DNA of 64,000 bases from Gaiellasilicea sp963765705. GTDB taxonomy: Bacteria; Actinomycetota; Thermoleophilia; Gaiellales; Gaiellaceae. The notes beneath the pieces were generated by a model, which searched no databases, was not told the origin of the DNA, and was given only the letters and a program-made list of their open reading frames with translations. The stretch's first letter is position 1, and each line of letters begins with the position of its first letter. Positions 8,924 through 18,752 of the stretch are shown here, piece by piece. The DNA is taken from positions 310,001 to 374,000 of the forward strand of contig CAVXXJ010000011.1 of assembly GCA_963765705.1 (NCBI GenBank). The letters run 5' to 3'. Position numbers and translations under genes: made by a program.

Positions 8924-8980
8924 GCGCAAGATCGGAATCTGCAGGAGCAGATTCCGATCGCGCAAGACCCCTGAAGGGTC
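8924..8980 (+). repeat. GCGCAAG-hairpin dispersed repeat, copy 1
   Basis: Two direct GCGCAAG heptamers (8924-8930 and 8960-8966) bracket a perfect 13-bp hairpin, GATCGGAATCTGC (8930-8942), loop AGGA, GCAGATTCCGATC (8947-8959). A second small stem follows, GACCC/GGGTC (8966-8970 and 8976-8980). The same architecture recurs in inverted orientation at 62608-62651 with a changed but still perfectly paired stem. The downstream part (8975-8999) also resembles 44535-44559. It lies just after tRNA-Lys and could act as its terminator. The rest of this intergenic stretch up to 9127 shows no gene. Confidence 0.8.
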
Positions 8981-9127
8981 GTTTCGCTCCCGGGCTCGGT
9001 CCGTCCAGGTTCAGGATGGTCGATCGCGCGAAGACCCTGAAGCTGCGTGGGTCGGATTGGGGGCTCGCTCTTCTTGGGTTTGAGGCAAGGGACATTTGTA
9101 CGGTAGTCGCCTACGCTGTGACCCGGC

Positions 9128-12030
9128 ATGAGTTCGCCTCCCGTCAGTCCTGACGAGCCGATCGACGGCGAAGCCGCCGCGGTCGGGCGCGTGCGGACGG
9201 GGGAGATCACCGCCTCCCCGGTCGAGCTCGCCTCGATCCTTCGACACGTCGCCGACGGGATCACCGCTCAGGGCCCGGACGGCCGGCTCGTGTACGCCAA
9301 CGACGCTGCGGCGCGCCTGTGCGGCCTGGAGTCGGCCGAGGAGATGCTCGCCATCTCCGGCGCTGCGCTCCTGGAGCGGTTCGAGATCATCAGCGAGGCC
9401 GGCGAGCCCCTTCCGTTCGACGAGCTGCCCAACCGGCGTGCCCTCGTCAGCCTCTTGCCGGAGCAGGCCGTGCTCGGCTACCGCGTGCAGTCGACCGGCG
9501 AGGAGCGCTGGTCGGTCGTTCGCTCGACCCCGATCCTGACGCCTGGCGGCGGCGTCCAGCTCGTGATCAACGTCTTCCACGACATCACCGAGGAGCGAGA
9601 CGCCGAGGCGCGGATCCAGTTCCTCGCGAGAGCGAGCACGCTGCTCGCCGCGTCACTCGACTACGAGGCGACCCTCGCCGATCTCGCGAAGCTGCTCGTG
9701 CCGCAGCTCGCGGACTACTGCATCGTCGATGCGCTCGACGAGGACGGTCGCCTGCGGCAGGTCGTGATCTCACACCGCAGCCCGGAGCGCGAGGAGCTCT
9801 TGCGCGAAGTGCGACGCCGCTATCCCCCGGAGGAGAACGAGTCGCACCCCGTCTCGGAGGTGCTCAGGAGCGGGGAGCCGTTCCTCGCCGAGGACGCGCG
9901 AACCGAAGCGCTGTCGCACGCAGCGGTCGACGAGGAGCATCTGGCGCTCTACCGGGCGCTCGAGGCGACGTCGTACATCGTCGTCCCGCTCCAGGCGCGC
10001 GGCCGTCTCCTCGGCACGATCTCGCTCGGCACCGGCGAGTCGCGCCGGCGGTTCGGTCGGGCCGATCTCGACCTCGCCTACGAGATCGCGCGCAGGGCGG
10101 CGCAGGCGATCGACAACGCACTCCTCTTCGGCGCCGCGCGCGAGTCGTACGCGCAACTCGACACGCTGCTCGTCTCGGCGCCGGTCGGCATCGGCTTCTG
10201 GGACCGGGACCTTCGCTTCATCCGCGTCAACGATGCGCTCGCTGCGATCAACGGCCTCACGCCCGAGGAGCACGTCGGGAAAGAGCTGGCCGAGGTGATC
10301 GGGGAGCTCGGGCCTGTGCTCGAGCCGCTCTACCGCCGCGTGCTGGAGTCGGGCGAGCCGGTGGTGCACACCGAGTCGACCGACGACGCAGCTCTGCGGA
10401 TGGGCGAGCGCCGCCACTGGCTGTCCAGCTATTACCCCGTCCGCACCCCCGACGGCGAGGTGCTCGGCATCGGCGCCGTGATCATGGAGATCACCGACCG
10501 GAAGCGCGCCGACGACCGGCTGCGCCTGCTCGCGGAGGCCGGCGAGCTCTTCTCCAGCTCGCTCGACCAGGCGGAGATCGCCTCGCGGATCGCGCAGGTG
10601 GCGGTGCCGAGCCTCGCCGACACCTGCAACGTCTATCTCGCCGACGGGACCACGCTCAGGCGCGTCGCGTGCGTCAGCGCCGACCCGGACGTGCAGCCCG
10701 TCCTCGAGTCGCTCCCTGTGGCCTTCGCGCTCGGCGAGCCCGAGCAGGGCCGGCTCGCGAACGTGTACCGCTCCGCCGAGCCGTTGCTGCTGCAGACGGT
10801 TCCACCCGAGTACCTCGACGAGCTCGCGCGCTTCGGCGTCGACCCCGAGGCGTTCGCGTTGATCGGCACCCGTTCGCTGATGCTCCTCCCGATCGTCGCC
10901 CGCGGCCAGACGCTGGGAGTGATGACGCTCGGCTCGCGTCAGCCGGAGCGCTTCGACGAGCACGACGTCGACCTCGGGCAGGAGCTCGTGGGCGCGCCGG
11001 CGTCGCGATGGACAACGCCCGGCTGGTCGGCGAGCTTCGGCGCCGCGCCCAGGCTGCGCAGGCGCTCGAGTTCGTCGGCGACGGCGTCTTCCTGGTCGGC
11101 ACCGACGGCATGATCCGGCTCTGGAATCCGGCCGCCGTTCGGATCACCGGCCTGAGCGAGAGCGAGGTCGTCGGGCTGCGCGTCGACTCGACGCTCGCCG
11201 ACTGGCCGCTCGAGCAGGCGAGCGAGCGCCAGCAGACCTTCCCGTTCGACGGCCCCCGCGGTGAGCTCTGGCTCTCGCTGACGGCCGCCGAGTTCCCGCA
11301 CGGCACCGTCTACGCCTTCCGCGACCTGACCGACGAGCGTGCGGTCGAGCAGCTGAAGAGCGACTTCGTCTCGACTGTCTCGCACGAGCTCCGCACGCCG
11401 CTCGCCGCGATCTACGGCGCCGCGATGACGCTGCGCCGCGACGACGTCGTGCTCGGGCACGAGCAGGAGACGGGCATGCTCGAGGTGATCTCCGGCGAGT
11501 CCGAGCGGCTCGCGCGGATCGTCAACGACATCCTGCTCGCGAGCCGGCTCGACTCGGGTGCGGCGTCGGTGCTGATCGGCCGGACCGACGCGACCGAGCT
11601 ATCGCGCAGCGTGATCGCGGCCGCCTCGACGCACGTGCCGGGCGACGTCGAGCTCGTGCTCACCGCGCCGGGGCCGGGACTGCACGTCGCCGCGGATGCC
11701 GACGGCCTGCTGCAGGTGCTCGTCAACCTCGTCGAGAACGCCGTCAAGTACTCACCGAACGGCGGCCGCGTCGAGCTCGAGCTGCAGCAGCTCGACGGAC
11801 GCGTTCGCTTCGCGGTGCGCGACCGCGGTCTCGGGATCCCTGCGTCCGAGCAGGAGCGGATCTTCGAGAAGTTCTTCCGGCTCGACCCGAACCTCTCGCG
11901 CGGTGTCGGCGGCACCGGCCTCGGTCTCTACATCTCCCGCGAGCTCGTGCGCCGGATGGGCGGCCGGATCCGCGTCGAGTCGGAGCCCGGCCGCGGCTCG
12001 ACGTTCTCGTTCGAGCTGCCGCTGGCGTGA
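9128..12030 (+). CDS. Multi-sensor histidine kinase (PAS-GAF-PAS-GAF-PAS-HisKA-HATPase), frameshifted
   Basis: This is a large soluble sensor kinase of about 967 residues read in two frames. The first frame holds a PAS domain (HVADGITAQGPDGRLVYAND), a GAF domain, a second PAS (APVGIGFWDRDLRFIRVNDA) and a second GAF. The second frame continues with a third PAS (FVGDGVFLVGTDGMIRLWNP), the phospho-acceptor H-box FVSTVSHELRTPLAAIYGA, the N box LVNLVENAVKYSPNGG, and the G boxes DRGLGIPASEQERIFEKFF and GGTGLGLYIS. The switch is at 10990-10992: one extra G in that GGG run restores ELVGRAGVAMDNARL and fuses both parts, so I treat it as one gene with a one-base loss. No response regulator is adjacent. 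No membrane segments are visible, so it probably senses a cytoplasmic signal. Confidence 0.88.
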
Positions 12031-12036
12031 ACGAGA

Positions 12037-12059
12037 AGAGGCGGCCCGCGGCCGCCTCT
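12037..12059. terminator. Hairpin terminator after the histidine kinase
   Basis: AGAGGCGGC (12037-12045) pairs with GCCGCCTCT (12051-12059) around a five-base loop, seven bases after the kinase stop. There is no long T tract, but the position between two convergent genes suggests that it ends both transcripts. Confidence 0.6.
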
Positions 12060-12085
12060 CGTCGAACGGAAGAGCAGCGAAGCGC

Positions 12086-12311
12086 TCAGACGCGCGGGCC
12101 GTCGTCGACGTACGTCGTCGTGCGGCGCGGTGCCGCCGGCGAAGCCGCCCCAGGACGACCAGAAGATCATCGAGAGCACGAGGCCGAGCGCGCCGACGAT
12201 CATCAGGATGACGCCGATCGTGTGCAGCTCGAGACCGGAGACCGTGGCGTTCACGGCCCAGGTCAGGATCGCTCCGACGGCGATCAGAAAGATGCTCACT
12301 CCAAGACCCAT
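12086..12311 (-). CDS. DUF6458 small membrane protein, frameshifted
   Basis: The protein of about 75 residues has two membrane segments (GVSIFLIAVGAILTWAV and TIGVILMIVGALGLVLSMIF) joined by a short loop, typical of the DUF6458 family of small actinobacterial membrane proteins. The ATG at 12311 is preceded by a strong AGGAGG on the minus strand. The family usually ends with an Arg/Thr-rich tail and YVDDGPRV; exactly that tail is present in another frame ending at TGA 12086-12088, so a one-base indel near 12120-12140 probably extends the reading frame wrongly. It diverges from the oxidase operon; a short palindrome CAAACGTTTG lies between them. Function unknown. Confidence 0.75.
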
Positions 12312-12422
12312 TTCGTCCTCCTCGTTAGGCGGGGGGTGGCTTCGTTGTTCCCGGATTGTCGGGGCAAGTAACAAACGTTTGAGCGCGTCGTTTCGGGTGC
12401 GGGTTGCGGTAGGCTCGCCGCG

Positions 12423-13422
12423 GTGCGCAGGGGCTCCATCGTCCGGCATCACGATCTACGGCGTCCTCGCGGGAATCGCCGCGTCGGTCGTCGCCGTGCT
12501 CGTTCCGTGGCTCCCGACCTCGGCCTCCGAGGAGATGGACCGGATCGAGTTCACGTTCTGGTTCACGACCGTCATCTGCGTCGTCGTCTTCGCGGTCGTC
12601 GCCGCCGTGATCGTCTACTCGGTCCTCAAGTTCGGGCGTCCGCCGGACGACGAGACCGACGGGCCGCCGATCCACGGGCACACCGGCCTCGAGATCGTCT
12701 GGACGGTGATCCCGACGATGCTCGTGACGGCGATCGCGATCGTCAGCGCGATCGTGCTCGCCAAGAACGACGACGCGGCGCCGAACCCGCTGCGCATCGA
12801 CGTGACGGCGCAGCAGTTCGCCTGGAAGTTCGAGTATCCCGGCGACGAGAAGGGCGTCTCCGGCGAGCTCGTGCTGCCCGTCGACCGGGCCGTGAAGCTG
12901 ACGCTCCACTCGCTCGACGTGATCCACTCGTTCTGGGTGCCCGAGTTCGGCCAGAAGTCGGACGCCGTCCCGGGATCGAGACGACGCTCGTGATCACGCC
13001 GACACAGGATCGGCGAGTACGCGGTGGTCTGCACGGAGCTCTGCGGTCTCGGCCACTCGACCATGCGCGCGCCCGTTCGGGTCGTCGAGCGGCCGACGTA
13101 CGAGAAGACCTGGCCGACGAGGCAGCGGCGGCGCCGCGCCGACGAGACCTCCGGCGAGGCGGTCTTCGCGACCCCGGCTGCGGCGGGTGCCACACGCTGG
13201 CCCGCCGGCACGACGCGGAGGTCGGGCCGACCTCGACGCGGTCGACCGCAGGGCGCGCGGCCGCTCGAGGAGTTCGTGCTACGAGTCGATCGTCGATCCG
13301 AACGCCGTCGTCGCGTCGGGCTACCAGGAGACGTGATGCCGGACACTTACGCAAGTCGCTCTCCGAGCAGCAGCTCGACGCGCTCGTGCAGTATCTGGTC
13401 GACGGCCAGAAGGGGGAAGTGA
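12423..13422 (+). CDS. ctaC: Cytochrome c oxidase subunit II fused to cytochrome c, frameshifted
   Basis: Subunit II of a haem-copper oxidase accepts electrons at the CuA centre. Two membrane helices (ITIYGVLAGIAASVVAVL and FTTVICVVVFAVVAAVIV) precede the cupredoxin domain. That domain has the CuA region ligands: His in LDVIHSFWVPEFGQKSD, and CTELCGLGHSTM with two Cys, His and Met. A cytochrome c segment follows with the haem motif CGGCH near 13185 and a C-terminal helix LSEQQLDALVQYLVDGQ, so this is a caa3-type fusion. The likely start is GTG 12423. Several frame changes are needed (near 12441, 12970, 13010 and in the cytochrome domain). The stop forms GTGA with the ctaD start. Confidence 0.85.
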
Positions 13423-15365
13423 CCGACGAGCTCACACACCGCACGAGACGCAGCCACACGCTCCGGCGCCGCCGCGCCGCGGGCTGAAGCGCCTGACCGG
13501 CCCGGGCTTGCTGCGGGCGGCCTGGATGACGCCGCTCTTCTGGGCCTTCGGCACGGCATCGTCATCTTCTTCCGCTGGCTCGGCCGGCTACGAGCCGGTG
13601 GTCGACTGGACGGTGATCACGGTCGTCGCGTTCCTGACGACGGCGCCGATCGGCTTCCTCGCCGGCATCGGCGCGTTCGACTACTGGGTCTACTACATCT
13701 CGGGCGCCCGACGCGCGTCGACGACCACGCGAGCCACGGCGCGTACAGCTGGCGCGACTACTTCAAGGTCAACACCGACCACAAGGTGATCGGCATCCAG
13801 TACCTGGTGACGACCTTCTTCTTCTTCACCGTCGGCGGGCTGATGGCGATGATCTTCCGCGCCGAGCTCGCGAAGCCGGACATGCAGTTCGTCGACACGC
13901 AGACCTTCAACGGGCTCGTGTCGGAGCACGCGGCGCTGATGATCTTCCTCTTCATCATCCCGGCGTTCGCGGGCCTCGCGAACTTCGCCGTGCCGCTGAT
14001 GCTCGGCGCGCCCGACATGGCCTTCCCGCGGCTGAACGCGCTCTCGTACTGGCTGCTGCCGATCGCCGGGATCATGTTCCTCGTGCGCGTTCCTCGCGCC
14101 CGGCGGCGCCTTCGCGACCGGCTGGACGAGCTACGCGCCGCTCGCGTCGGAGCAGCCGCTCGGACAGGTCTTCTTCAACATGGGCGTCCAGTGGGCCGGT
14201 GCGTCGTCGATCATGACCGCGCTCAACTTCCTGGTCACGATCATCACGATGCGCGCGCCGGGGATGACGTTCTGGCGGATGCCGCTGCTCGTGTGGGCGA
14301 ACTTCACGACGTCGCTGCTGGTCGTGATCGCGACGCCGTTCATCGCCGGCTCGCAGTTCTTCGTCATGTTCGACCGGGTGATGCACACGAACTTCTTCAA
14401 CGTCTCCGAGGGCGGCTACGTGCTCGGCTACCAGCACATCTTCTGGTTCTACTCGCATCCGGCCGTCTACATCATGATGCTGCCCGGCTTCGGGATCATC
14501 TCGGAGGTGATGGCCGTCTTCTCGCGGAAGCCGATCTTCGGCTACCGGCTGATGGCGCTCTCGCTGATGGGGATCCTCGTGCTCGGCTTCTCGGTCTGGG
14601 CCCACCACATGTTCGTCGCCGGCATGGCGCCGTGGCTGCGCGTCCCGATGATGGTGACGTCGATGATCATCGCGGTGCCGACGGGGATCAAGATCTTCTC
14701 CTGGCTCGCGACGATGTGGGAGGGGAAGCTCCACTTCCGCACGCCGATGCTGTTCGCGCTCGGCTTCATCTCGATGTTCGTGCTCGGCGGGCTCTCGGGG
14801 ATCTTCCTCGCCTCGGTGCCGATCGACATCGCCGCGTCGGACACGTACTTCATCGTCGCCCACATCCACTACGTGCTCTTCGGCGGGTCGGTCTTCACGA
14901 TCTTCGCCGGGATCTACTACTGGTTCCCGAAGATGACCGGGCGGATGTACTCGGAGAAGCTCGGCAAGACCCACTTCTGGCTCACGTTCATCGGCTTCAA
15001 CGGCACGTTCTTCCCGATGCACTGGGTCGGGCTGCAGGGGATGCCGCGACGCGTCGCCGACTACGCGGAGCAGTTCGGGAACTGGAACCTCGTCATCTCG
15101 ATGTTCTCGTTCCTGCTCGGCGCCTCGACGATCGTCTTCTTCTACAACATGATCGTCAGCTGGAAGCGCGGCCCGATCGCACCGTCGAACCCGTGGCGCG
15201 CGATGACGCTCGAGTGGCAGGTGACCTCGCCGCCGCCCGTCTTCAACTTCGACGAGATCCCGCAGGTGGTCGGCGGCCCGTACGAGTACGGCGTGCCCGG
15301 GGCGAGGCACGCGGTCCTGCGAGGCGGCGCCGCGACGGTGCACGGAGGAGGAGGTCGTGCATTGA
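13419..15365 (+). CDS. ctaD: Cytochrome c oxidase subunit I, frameshifted
   Basis: The catalytic subunit of the terminal oxidase has many membrane helices. Motifs present are FWFYSHPAVYIMMLPGFG (CuB His with the cross-linked Tyr), VWAHHMFVAG (CuB His pair) and FIVAHIHYVLFGGSVF (haem a/a3 histidines). The N-terminal part has the low-spin haem region SEHAALMIFLFIIPAFAGLANF. From GTG 13419 the reading frame changes near 13445, 13557, 13585, 13710, 14095 and 15340, which I attribute to indels. The best-supported end is TGA 15363-15365, preceded by a TEEEVVH tail, and it overlaps the next gene. It reduces oxygen to water with proton pumping in the membrane together with ctaC and ctaE. Confidence 0.9.
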
Positions 15366-16208
15366 GCGCCCACCCGCGCAAGATCCTCGTCGTCGCGAAC
15401 GAGACGCTGACCGGCGACGAGCTCCTCGACGCCGTCCGGAAGCGCGTCGAGGGCAGCGACGCGCTCGTGGTCGTGATCGCGCCGGTGAACGAGCCGCGCG
15501 AGGGCTACGTCGTCTACGACAACACGCGCCGCGCGGCGGCGGGGCGGCGGCTCGACCGGACGCTCGACGCTGCTTCCGCGAGGCCGGGATCCCCGCCACG
15601 GGCCATGTCGTCGACCACGATCCGCTGACCGCGGTGAAGGACGCGATCGCGATGGAGGAGCCGGACGAGCTGATCGTCTCGACGCACCCGGAGGCGAAGT
15701 CGGGCTGGCGGCGGCGCAACCTGCTCGACGAGATCCGCAAGGCGGCCGGCGAGCGGCCGGTCGAGCACGTCGTCTCCAAGGTGGCGGAGCGCACGGGCGC
15801 GGAGAACGTCCTCGTGCTCGCGAACGAGACGGTGCTCGGGGAGCCGCTGCTCGATCGCATCCGCGAGAAGGCGCGAGGAGCGAGAGCGTCAGCTTCCTGA
15901 TCGTCTGCCCGCAGAGCGATCCAGACCAGGGTGAGCATCCGGAGGCGGAGCGGCGGCTGCGGCAGGCGCTGACCCGGCTCCGTTCGGAGGGGATCGAGGC
16001 GCACGGGCAGGTCGCGCACCCGGATCCGTTCACCGCCGCGATGCACGCCATTCAGGACGAGAGCATCGACTCGATCCTCGTCTCCACCTTCCCGGAGCAG
16101 CGCGGATCCTCGTGGCTGAAGCGCGACCTCGTCGGGCGGCTGCGAGAGCGAGGCGAAGGTCCCGTCGAGCACGTCGTCGTCGAGCCGGCGGTCGAGGTCG
16201 AGGCATGA
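15362..16208 (+). CDS. Tandem universal-stress-like protein inside the oxidase operon, frameshifted
   Basis: This soluble protein of about 280 residues carries two homologous alpha/beta domains. Each opens with an ANET motif (ILVVANETLTGDELLDAV, then VLVLANETVLGEPLLDRI). Each contains a second block, DPLTAVKDAIAMEEPDELIV with STHPEAKSGW, and in domain two DPFTAAMHAIQDESIDSILV with STFPEQRGSSW, before a closing HVV strand. The fold pattern resembles UspA-type nucleotide-binding domains. TTG 15362 overlaps the ctaD stop and the stop overlaps the ctaE start, so it is translationally coupled within the operon. Frame changes occur near 15570 and 15875. Function is unknown; a regulatory or assembly role in respiration is inferred from position. 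Confidence 0.75.
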
Positions 16209-16807
16209 GCGCGCACGCAGACGCACCGCCACCACGGGCCGCCGATCGCGAACCAGAGCTCGCGGGTCGACGCCACGGTGCTCGGCATGTTCCTCTTCAT
16301 CGCCTCGGAGGCGATGCTCTTCGGCGCCTTCTTCACCGCCTACTTCTTCGTCCGCGTCGTCAACCCGGAGGCCCAGCCTGGCCGCTCGACCCTTCCATCT
16401 GCCCGTCTTCGTCGCGGGCGTCAACACCGCTCGTCCTGGTGACGTCGAGCTTCACGATGCACTGGGCGCTGCAGTCGATCAAGCGAGGCAACCGCACAGG
16501 CCTGCAGGCCGGGCTCGTGCTGACGCTGTTCATGGGGCTCGCGTTCCTGCTCACGCAGATGCTCGAGTACGCGCGCATCGGCTTCAACCCGGCCGACGGC
16601 GCCTTCGGGACGATCTTCTTCGGCCTCACCGGGCTGCACGGCGCGCACGTCTTCGTCGGGCTCTGCCTGCTCAGCGTCGCGACGGTGAGGGCGTTCCGCG
16701 GGCACTTCACGCCCGAGCACCACCACGGCGTCGAGCTTCCCGGAATCTACTGGCACTTCGTCGACGTAATGTGGATCGTGGTGTACGCGACGATCTACCT
16801 CCTCTAG
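16205..16807 (+). CDS. ctaE: Cytochrome c oxidase subunit III, frameshifted
   Basis: Subunit III of the haem-copper oxidase. After a short His/Pro-rich N-terminus the membrane protein reads TVLGMFLFIASEAMLFGAFF, then AVLVTSSFTMHWALQSIKRG, GLVLTLFMGLAFLLTQMLEY, FGLTGLHGAHVFVGLCLLSV, and ends in HGVELPGIYWHFVDVMWIVV. These are the conserved helices and the GIYWHFVD signature of the family. ATG 16205 overlaps the upstream stop (ATGA). Frame changes are needed near 16235, 16375 and 16430. At about 200 residues it has the five-helix short form common in Actinobacteria. Confidence 0.9.
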   Translation: MSAHADAPPPRAADREPELAGRRHGARHVPLHRLGGDALRRLLHRLLLRPRRQPGGPAWPLDPSICPSSSRASTPLVLVTSSFTMHWALQSIKRGNRTGLQAGLVLTLFMGLAFLLTQMLEYARIGFNPADGAFGTIFFGLTGLHGAHVFVGLCLLSVATVRAFRGHFTPEHHHGVELPGIYWHFVDVMWIVVYATIYLL

Positions 16808-16820
16808 GACGGTGCGCACG

Positions 16821-17465
16821 ATGGCGCGTAATCCCTTCCGCAGCGAAGCCGAGGCGTACCGCTTCCTCCTGCTGACGGTGGGGTACTTCGCGCTGATCGT
16901 CGCCGCGGCGGCGATCGCGACGTGGCTCGGCGTCGTCGTCTTCGTCGGCTCACCGCGGCGGCCGTCTGGCTGTGGCTCCGGTCGCGCTCGGACGAGCCGG
17001 TGCAGCGGACCGCGGTGGCGCAGCTCGGGGCGACGAACGAGCGCCGGATCCTCGTGATCGCGAACGAGACGGTCGGCGGCGGAGAGCTGCTGGCGATGCT
17101 GCGGCGCAAGGTCGGAAGGCGTGCAGGACGCGCGTGCTCGTCGTCTGTCCCGCGCTCAACTCGCAGGTGCGGACGTGGGCGTCGGACGAGGACGGCGCGC
17201 GGGCCGCGGCCCAGGGCCGGCTCGATGCCAGCCTCGCCCAGCTCGAGCGCGACGGCGTCCAGGCGGAGGGCGAGGTCGGCGACGGCGATCCGCTGCAGGC
17301 GATCGAGGACGCGCTGCGCACCTTCGGCGCCGACGAGATCGTCATCTCGACGCATCCGGAAGGCCGTTCGCACTGGCTCGAGCGCAACGTCGTCGGCGCT
17401 GCGCGCGACCGCTTCGCCGTCCCGATCACGCACGTCGTCGTCGACCTCGACGCCGCAGCCGGTAG
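16821..17465 (+). CDS. Membrane-anchored universal-stress-like protein, frameshifted
   Basis: The N-terminus (MARNPFRSEAEAYRFLLLTV) leads into two hydrophobic helices, FALIVAAAAIATWLGVVVFV and a TAAAVWLWLRS segment. That layout is like the small subunit IV of actinobacterial oxidases. A domain homologous to the two in the 15362 gene follows: RILVIANETVGGGELLAML, DPLQAIEDALRTFGADEIVI, STHPEGRSHW and ITHVVVDL. The protein therefore appears to fuse a subunit-IV-like anchor to the ANET-motif domain. Frame changes are needed near 16950 and 17120; the best end is TAG at 17463-17465, before the upstream REP. It closes the oxidase operon. Confidence 0.68.
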
Positions 17466-17483
17466 CCACGTCGAGCCCGTTCC

Positions 17484-17515
17484 GGACATGTCGGGGCCAG
17501 GACCCGGTCGTGTCC
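17484..17515 (+). repeat. REP-like palindrome upstream of RAYT transposase
   Basis: This 32-base sequence starts GGACATGTCGGGGCCAGGAC and ends in TGTCC, so its termini pair (GGACA/TGTCC) around a G/C-rich loop. It matches the reverse complement of 18015-18046 at about 26 of 32 positions. The two copies are inverted and flank the transposase-like gene, as expected for REP sequences bracketing a RAYT. Confidence 0.75.
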
Positions 17516-17563
17516 GCAACGGCCACTTTCGCCATCGCGCGCCTCGCGGCTACCGTCGAAGCG

Positions 17564-17999
17564 GTGCCTCGTCCGCCGCGAGTCCACGTTCCGAACGGCG
17601 TCTGGCACGTCACGCACCGCGCAACAGACGCCGAGGTGTTCTTCCGTGAGCCGGCTGACTTTCGCGCATTTCTCGACCTGCTCGGGGTCACGGTTCGCTG
17701 GGCGCGATGGATCCTGCACGACTACTGCCTGATGACGAATCACATTCATCTGCGTGGCCCAGACGCCGCTCCCGACCCTTCCGACCGGGATGCGCCGGTT
17801 GATGGGCACGTATGTGGAGGAGTTCAACGTGCGCTATGGCCGATGCGGAGCTCTCGTCCAGGGGCGCTACAAGGCGCGGCTGGTCAGACACCGAGGACTA
17901 CTGGTCAATTGCCTCCAGTACGTCGCCAACAACCCGGTCACGGCAGGTCTGTGCGAGCGGCCCGAAGACTGGCCTGGAGCAGCTACGCGCGCCGGATGA
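17564..17999 (+). CDS. REP-associated tyrosine transposase (RAYT, Y1_Tnp), frameshifted
   Basis: This small IS200/IS605-type HUH protein has the family opening MPRPPRVHVPNGVWHVTHRA (GTG-started), the HUH motif in YCLMTNHIHLL, the segment LMGTYVEEFNVRYGRCG, and the catalytic-tyrosine helix LQYVANNPVTAGLCERPEDW. RAYTs are domesticated single-strand transposases that act on flanking REP palindromes, and both REPs are present here. Frame changes near 17752 and 17970 are required. The WSSYARR tail continues in another frame beyond 17999, so the exact stop is uncertain. It lies between the oxidase operon and a cytochrome c gene. Whether it is active cannot be judged with the frame errors. Confidence 0.82.
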
Positions 18000-18014
18000 A
18001 CCACGTGCTATCGC

Positions 18015-18046
18015 GGACGTGTGGGGGTCCTGGCCCCGACACGTCC
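18015..18046 (-). repeat. REP-like palindrome downstream of RAYT transposase
   Basis: GGACGTGT (18015-18022) pairs with ACACGTCC (18039-18046), extended inward by GGGG/CCCC with one G-G mismatch and a TCCTGG loop. It is the inverted partner of 17484-17515. It overlaps the last bases of the cytochrome c gene on the minus strand. Confidence 0.78.
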
Positions 18047-18752
18047 TACAGGACGGTTACTTGCCGGCGTTCTGTGGAGACGAAGTCGGCGACCGCTGCG
18101 ATCTGCTCCGCCGAGTAGGAGTCCTTGAACGAGGGCATCGCGCCCATGCCGTTCGTGACGCGTTCGATCACGAGCTCCTTCGACGGCTTCGTGTCGTCGA
18201 GGTTCGGGCCGACGTTCCCGGTCGCGTCTGCGGCGGCGAGCGTATGGCAGCTGCCGCAGCCGGCCTCGGCGAAGATCGCCTTGCCGTCCGCTGCCCGCCC
18301 TCGCCACCACCTTGCCGCCACCGCCGGCCTCGGTTCCCGGCTGTGCGCGAACGCGGGAGCGACGCCACCGAGGCGACGTAGGCCGCGACCGACTCCGCGT
18401 CGTCGCCGGTGACGATGTCCGCCGGCATGCCCGGCAGCCCCGTCGGCGGCTCCTCGACGGGATACGAGATCTGGCCGCGGACGACGGACTGGATCGTCGT
18501 GCTCGCCGAGCCCGTCCGCGCGCGACTGGCGGAACGCATCGTCGAGGTTCGGGCCGATCACGCCCTTCGTGCCGGCGTCGGCCAGCGTGTGGCACTGGCC
18601 GCACTTCGCCTTGAACAGCTCCTTGCCGCTGGGTCGTGTCGCCGCTGCCTGCCTCCGGCAGGCCCGTGGTGCCGCAACCGGTCGCGGCCAAAGCCGTGAT
18701 CAGTGCCGCGATCAGGGCCGCGCCTGGCACCTGCCAGCCCGCGCAGCTTCAC
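18046..18752 (-). CDS. Dihaem cytochrome c lipoprotein, frameshifted
   Basis: A hydrophobic N-terminus ending in a lipobox (ALITALAATGC) suggests a lipid-anchored exported protein. Two class-I cytochrome c domains follow. The first has CGQCH in a KCGQCHTLADAGTKGVIGPN context and a later Met-bearing LPGMPADIV. The second has CGSCHTLAAADATGNVGPNL and GMGAMPSFKDSYS. It is probably an electron carrier feeding the nearby caa3 oxidase. The likely start is GTG 18752, which overlaps the upstream stop (GTGA) and needs a one-base correction near 18735; other shifts fall near 18600-18640 and 18350-18480. The final codons (VTVL, stop 18046-18048) lie in the REP, so the C-terminus may have been rewritten by the repeat. 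Confidence 0.8.

Noticed and set aside
9128..12030. Two separate sensor proteins instead of one kinase
   Set aside because: The second frame lacks a start of its own before the PAS/HisKA region, and adding one G at 10990-10992 joins the GAF domain smoothly.
12372..12381. CAAACGTTTG as an operator for the oxidase operon
   Set aside because: A ten-base palindrome alone in a 111-base divergent gap is weak evidence; no second site is seen.
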